Below are positions 14,363-17,607 of a DNA stretch of 17,607 nucleotides, piece after piece. The position numbers and the translations under genes were made by a program. Position 1 is the first letter of the stretch, and each line of letters starts with the position of its first letter. Location: positions 1 through 17,607 of the forward strand of contig CAADYR010000176.1 in assembly GCA_900753305.1 (NCBI GenBank). Direction: 5' to 3'. The notes under the pieces were generated by a model, which worked only from the letters and a program-made list of their open reading frames with translations, searched no databases and was not told where the DNA came from. This DNA comes from Lachnospiraceae bacterium. Lineage in GTDB: Bacteria; Bacillota; Clostridia; Lachnospirales; Lachnospiraceae.

Positions 14363-15304
14363 ATGGCAAAGGTTGTAATTCTGGGCGCAGGACATGTTGG
14401 AAGTATGTGTGCATTAAATCTGGCAAGATTGGGAATATGCAGAGAAATCGTACTGATCGATATCGTGGAAGGTAAAGCAGATGCACAGGCAAAAGATGTA
14501 GCGGATGCCACGGTTTTTATGGATCGTATGCCCATTGTGCGTGAAGGCAGTTATCAGGACTGTAATGATGCCGACATTATTGTAAATGCGGTAGGAGTGT
14601 CCAGAAAACCCGGTCAGACCAGACTGGATCTGTTAGATGTAACGATTGACATTATGAAAGATGTAGTTGCCAGATTGAACCGGACAACCTTTGACGGGTA
14701 TTTCATATCCATATCCAATCCCTGTGATGTCGTTGTAAATTATGCCAGGGAACATTTGAAACTTCCAAAGAACAGAATATTTGGTACGGGAACCTTACTG
14801 GATACCGCCAGATTACGTTTGACACTGCATCAACTGACGGGTGTGTCAGCCAATTCCATAGAATGTTTCGCTATGGGTGAACATGGAGATTCTTCTATGG
14901 TAGCCATGTCTCAGATTACCTTCATGGGTAAGCCGCTATATCAGTTACAGCAGGAAAAACCGCAGATTTTTGGAAAAATAACCTATGATGTGCTGCTGGA
15001 ACGTACTCACCAGCTTGGTATGGAGATCGTAATAGGAAAAGGTTCAACGGAATTTGGAATCGGGGCAGCACTGGCTGTAGTCTGCAAAGCCGTATTGTAT
15101 GATGAAAAGAAAATTCTTCCGGTATCGGCTCTGTTGGAGGGAGAATATGGTCAGAAAGGTATAATGGCAGGTGTTCCGGTCATAATTGGCAAGGGCGGAG
15201 TAGAAGAAATTATAGAATTATCGCTGAATGAACAGGAACAAAAGGCTTTTGCAGCATCCTGTGATGTGATCAGAACATATATTGCAAAAGCAAACGCACG
15301 ATAG
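14363..15304 (+). CDS. Lactate/malate dehydrogenase-family 2-hydroxyacid dehydrogenase
   Basis: A 313-residue NAD-dependent dehydrogenase that interconverts a 2-keto acid and an L-2-hydroxy acid. Visible are the NAD-binding GAGHVG (8-13) with Asp33, SNPCDVV, GTGTLLDTAR with Asp147 and Arg150, and the catalytic His174 in GEHGDSS. The substrate loop reads SRKPGQTR. Arg87 is the usual conserved Arg, but Arg81 occupies the position where lactate dehydrogenases have Gln and malate dehydrogenases Arg. The overall sequence is otherwise lactate dehydrogenase-like. It starts 28 bases after trpX and ends 13 bases before trpY, so it is inside the Trp T-box operon. Reduction of indolepyruvate is suggested by context; oxaloacetate is suggested by Arg81. 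The ATG at 14363 gives the usual N-terminus; ATG 14351 (four residues longer) is possible. Confidence 0.85.
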   Translation: MAKVVILGAGHVGSMCALNLARLGICREIVLIDIVEGKADAQAKDVADATVFMDRMPIVREGSYQDCNDADIIVNAVGVSRKPGQTRLDLLDVTIDIMKDVVARLNRTTFDGYFISISNPCDVVVNYAREHLKLPKNRIFGTGTLLDTARLRLTLHQLTGVSANSIECFAMGEHGDSSMVAMSQITFMGKPLYQLQQEKPQIFGKITYDVLLERTHQLGMEIVIGKGSTEFGIGAALAVVCKAVLYDEKKILPVSALLEGEYGQKGIMAGVPVIIGKGGVEEIIELSLNEQEQKAFAASCDVIRTYIAKANAR

Positions 15305-15317
15305 GAGGAAGAAGAGA

Positions 15318-16220
15318 ATGGGTCTGTTGTTATTTAATTCTCTGCAGGAGGGACTGGGTTATGCCATTCTTGCACTGGGTGTATATATCACATTTCGTAT
15401 TTTGAATATGCCGGATCTGACAGTGGATGGGAGTTTCGGACTTGGCATGGCAGTTTCTATCGTCTTAACAGTAACCGGTCATCCATTTCTGGCGCTTGTG
15501 ATCGCATGTATTGCAGGAGCAGCGGCAGGCTGTTTTACCGGGTTATTACAGACTAAGGTTAGGATTCATCCGATTCTTGCAGGAATTCTTACCATGAATG
15601 GACTTTATACGGTGAATCTGATCATTACGGGTGGTAAATCCAACGTATCTTCAGCCGTAGCAGTATCGTTGTTTAACCTGTTACAGGATGCAACAGGACT
15701 TTCCAGAGATCTGTGTAAGATTATCATTCCTTTTATTTTGTGCGTAATTGTAGTGGCTGTTCTTGCTGTTTTTTTCAAGACCAGAAAAGGACTTGCTATT
15801 CGTGCAACTGGAGATAATGAGGATATGGTACGTTCTTCTTCTATCAATGCGGATGCATATAAATGTGCAGGACTTGCGATTGGTAATGCATGTGTTGCCC
15901 TTTCCGGTGCGGTAATAGGACAGTCGATGTCTTTTTTTGATGTAGGATATGGCAGTGGTATGGTAGTAGTTGGATTGGCTTCTGTTATTATAGGAGAAAC
16001 AATTATGGGCAAACATGGAGTGACAGTTGGACTCACATCAGCAGTTGTCGGCTCCTGTTTATATCGTATGTTCATTGCAGCAGCATTGAAAGTTGATTTG
16101 TTTCCGGCATATAGTCTGAAGCTGATCTCAGCAGTTATTGTGATCATTGCTTTGGCAATACCGACAATACAGAAGAAAATAGGCGGTCACAGGCGTAAGG
16201 GAGGTGCATCCAAATGTTAG
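15318..16220 (+). CDS. trpY: ABC transporter permease, TrpY type
   Basis: A 300-residue, very hydrophobic permease of the branched-chain/ribose type (BPD_transp_2). It has about eight to nine membrane segments and conserved stretches such as LNMPDLTVDGSFGLG near the N-terminus, the cytoplasmic TRKGLAIRATGDNEDM loop that contacts the ATPase, and a C-terminal run of helices followed by a basic tail. It forms the membrane channel for the TrpX-delivered substrate. ATG 15318 is chosen because AGGAGG at 15303-15308 lies nine bases upstream; the longer frame would overlap the dehydrogenase gene. Its stop codon overlaps the trpZ start, the sign of coupled translation. Tryptophan specificity comes from the operon context, not from this sequence. 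Confidence 0.9.
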   Translation: MGLLLFNSLQEGLGYAILALGVYITFRILNMPDLTVDGSFGLGMAVSIVLTVTGHPFLALVIACIAGAAAGCFTGLLQTKVRIHPILAGILTMNGLYTVNLIITGGKSNVSSAVAVSLFNLLQDATGLSRDLCKIIIPFILCVIVVAVLAVFFKTRKGLAIRATGDNEDMVRSSSINADAYKCAGLAIGNACVALSGAVIGQSMSFFDVGYGSGMVVVGLASVIIGETIMGKHGVTVGLTSAVVGSCLYRMFIAAALKVDLFPAYSLKLISAVIVIIALAIPTIQKKIGGHRRKGGASKC

Positions 16221-17005
16221 AATTACAGGGAATCAGAAAGACTTTCTATCCGGGAACTCCTAATGAGAAAAAAGCATTAAATGGAGTAGATCTGCATTTG
16301 AATGCAGGGGATTTCGTGACAATAGTAGGTTCTAATGGTGCAGGCAAATCTACGCTTTTTAATGCGATCAGCGGTGTATTTTCAGTAGATGAGGGAATGA
16401 TCAGGCTGGATTCCAAAAATATTACAAATATGAAGGAATACAAGAGAGCGTATGATATTGGACGACTTTTTCAGGATACGATGAAAGGGACTGCTCCTAA
16501 TATGACAATCGAGGAGAATCTGGCACTGGCTTATTCAAGAAAAGCAGGCAAGAGTTTTTTTGCAGTAAACAGGCAGGACAGAGAATATTTTACAGAGCTC
16601 TTGAGACAATTGGATCTGGGGTTGGAATCAAGGATGAAAGCCAAGGTAGGTCAGCTTTCGGGTGGACAGAGACAGGCAGTATCTTTATTGATGTCTACCA
16701 TATCTCAGCCCAAATTGCTGCTTCTGGATGAACATACAGCAGCGCTTGATCCTGCTACTGCTCAGAAAGTATTGGATATTACGACCAGAATTGTATCGGA
16801 AGGACGTATTACGACCATGATGATCACACATGATATGCAGGCAGCACTGACACTTGGTAATAGAACTATTATGATGGATGATGGTAAGATCATTTTTGAT
16901 ATTTCCGGTGAAGAACGCGCAAAGATGACAGTGGAAGATCTGTTGGAATGTTATCATGAGAACAGTCGTAAGAAGCTGACTAATGACAGAATGCTGTTGA
17001 AGTAA
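16214..17005 (+). CDS. trpZ: ABC transporter ATP-binding protein, TrpZ type
   Basis: A 263-residue ATPase that powers the transporter from the cytoplasmic side. Motifs are complete: Walker A GSNGAGKST (39-47), Q-loop Gln87 in RLFQDT, signature LSGGQ (148-152), Walker B LLLLDE (168-173), the D-loop AALD and His206 in ITHD. The start overlaps the last seven bases of trpY, with GGGAGG just upstream, so translation is probably coupled and the two proteins made in matching amounts. The following DUF3783 gene begins 29 bases later with no terminator between. Confidence 0.93.
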   Translation: MLELQGIRKTFYPGTPNEKKALNGVDLHLNAGDFVTIVGSNGAGKSTLFNAISGVFSVDEGMIRLDSKNITNMKEYKRAYDIGRLFQDTMKGTAPNMTIEENLALAYSRKAGKSFFAVNRQDREYFTELLRQLDLGLESRMKAKVGQLSGGQRQAVSLLMSTISQPKLLLLDEHTAALDPATAQKVLDITTRIVSEGRITTMMITHDMQAALTLGNRTIMMDDGKIIFDISGEERAKMTVEDLLECYHENSRKKLTNDRMLLK

Positions 17006-17034
17006 CTTTATCAAAAAGAAGGGAGAGTTCCTGT

Positions 17035-17412
17035 ATGGGGCAGATGGTTTTATGTTTTCAGCTTTCGAAAGAGAAGGAGCAGGCGGTAGGTGATGTGTGC
17101 CGTAAGCTGGGGATTCGTCAGAGGAAGGTGACTGGTGGAGAATATAGTCAGAAGTTGGGATTTCTTGCTGGAGTTGATGGATTTAACAAAGAACCAGGGG
17201 CTTCTGTTAAAGGGGCACTTTCCGGTGAAATGCTGGTATTCTCAGGAATAGATTCGGATGGAGTGGGTGCATTTCTGACCGCCTACAAGGAGACGGGGAC
17301 TGCGCCTGTTGGTTTGAAAGCGATATTGACACCGCATAATGTGTTTTGGAGTGTGGAGCAGTTATATCAGGAATTGATGAAGGAACATGTGATGTTTCAA
17401 AAGGGATTTTAG
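17035..17412 (+). CDS. DUF3783-domain protein of unknown function
   Basis: A 125-residue cytoplasmic protein. Its C-terminal half (about 67-115) fits DUF3783: LVFSGIDSDGVGAFLTAYKE, then APVGLKAILTPHN and a VEQLYQELMKE helix. The N-terminal part, with VLCFQLSKEKEQAV and a short helix, is usual for these proteins. No membrane segment, signal or catalytic motif is visible and the function is unknown. GGGAG (17021-17025) is nine bases before the ATG. It is probably the last gene of the Trp T-box operon, which would place it under tryptophan control; whether that matters for its role is unclear. The stop codon lies within the terminator stem. Confidence 0.8.
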   Translation: MGQMVLCFQLSKEKEQAVGDVCRKLGIRQRKVTGGEYSQKLGFLAGVDGFNKEPGASVKGALSGEMLVFSGIDSDGVGAFLTAYKETGTAPVGLKAILTPHNVFWSVEQLYQELMKEHVMFQKGF

Positions 17413-17438
17413 GGACGGCGGTGCAGCCCGTCCCTTTA
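17411..17438 (+). terminator. Candidate terminator of the trp transporter operon
   Basis: AGGGACGG (17411-17418) pairs perfectly with CCGTCCCT (17428-17435) around a nine-base loop. Only three T bases end the tract, so it may be leaky. The stem begins on the stop codon of the DUF3783 gene. Bases 17439-17481 after it show nothing further. Confidence 0.6.
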
Positions 17439-17481
17439 CAGGTTATGGCAGAGAAGCGTGACTAGTATAGCGTTTTTAAAT

Positions 17482-17607
17482 TAACTAAACCATATTACTT
17501 GCCTATTTTCCTGATAGCACAAGCCAAAAATCCTCAGCGTAGCCCGCTACGCCTACGTTTTTTGACATGCACTTTCTGAAAAATATTCTGCGTAAATGGT
17601 TCAGTTA
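17482..17607. repeat. 126-bp imperfect palindrome with 12-bp terminal inverted repeats (MITE-like), possibly cut by the window edge
   Basis: The ends TAACTAAACCAT (17482-17493) and ATGGTTCAGTTA (17596-17607) are inverted copies with one mismatch. The centre is GCGTAGC (17537-17543), CC, GCTACGC (17546-17552). The midpoint of the ends and of the centre are both 17544.5, and pairing base by base without gaps gives 42 matches of 63, so the whole element is one long folded unit. It carries no coding frame. This is the shape of a MITE or a palindromic intergenic repeat. The window ends exactly at the right repeat, so its true right border and any target duplication cannot be seen. Confidence 0.7.

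Noticed and set aside
13789..14535. A 248-codon - strand frame, the longest antisense frame
   Set aside because: It is antisense to trpX and the dehydrogenase, both with clear family motifs, and its translation is low-complexity, rich in Cys, Ile and His.
15605..16147. A 180-codon - strand frame
   Set aside because: Antisense shadow of the trpY membrane segments.
1..17607. CRISPR arrays, tRNA or rRNA genes, complete insertion sequences
   Set aside because: No regularly spaced direct repeats, no cloverleaf or rRNA-like stretch, and no transposase or integrase motifs in any confident frame.

Overview
The window is a moderately AT-rich chromosomal stretch that reads like a gut Clostridia genome, most likely a member of the Lachnospiraceae. 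This is inferred from gene content and signals: a tryptophan T-box ahead of a TrpXYZ-type ABC transporter, a DUF3783 protein, a cytoplasmic GH115-type glycosidase next to a LysR regulator, strong purine-rich Shine-Dalgarno sites, and sigma-A type promoters. I cannot fix genus or species. Almost every confident gene is on the + strand.

Layout. (1) 1-600: no confident complete gene. The + strand tail of an unknown gene (1-39) and a - strand reading frame (202-423) encode clearly related peptides facing each other. (2) 602-3581: a LysR regulator and a 657-residue GH115-type alpha-glucuronidase, with a promoter and inverted repeat between them. (3) 3603-5982: a GAF-like/GGDEF/EAL protein with a degenerate GGDEF half but a complete set of EAL residues, then methylglyoxal synthase and a terminator. 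(4) 6020-9495: a copper operon. A textbook CsoR operator sits inside a near-consensus promoter, followed by csoR, a membrane-anchored HMA protein, copA carrying a C-terminal CopZ-like domain, and a strong terminator. An internal ribosome-binding site and ATG precede that last domain in frame. (5) 9557-12928: a membrane PAS-GGDEF diguanylate cyclase and a REC-GGDEF-EAL-(PAS-like) response regulator, each with its own candidate promoter. With the gene at 3706 this makes three cyclic-di-GMP genes around the copper operon. (6) 12932-17435: a perfect-consensus promoter, a T-box leader with a readable UGG (Trp) specifier, an antiterminator/terminator pair, then trpX, a lactate/malate dehydrogenase-family gene, trpY, trpZ and a DUF3783 gene. 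(7) 17482-17607: a 126-bp imperfect palindrome ending in near-identical 12-bp inverted repeats, resembling a MITE or palindromic intergenic repeat and running to the window edge.

How the genes work together. Copper relieves CsoR repression, so the chaperone-like HMA protein and CopA export Cu(I). Uncharged tRNA-Trp switches on the Trp transporter operon, and with it a 2-hydroxyacid dehydrogenase that may act on an imported amino acid's keto-acid, though its substrate is open. The GGDEF and EAL proteins make and break cyclic-di-GMP. The observations most worth a second look are the dehydrogenase inside the Trp-controlled transporter operon, the copA-copZ fusion with a retained copZ start site, the convergent relatives at the left edge, and the long palindrome at the right edge.
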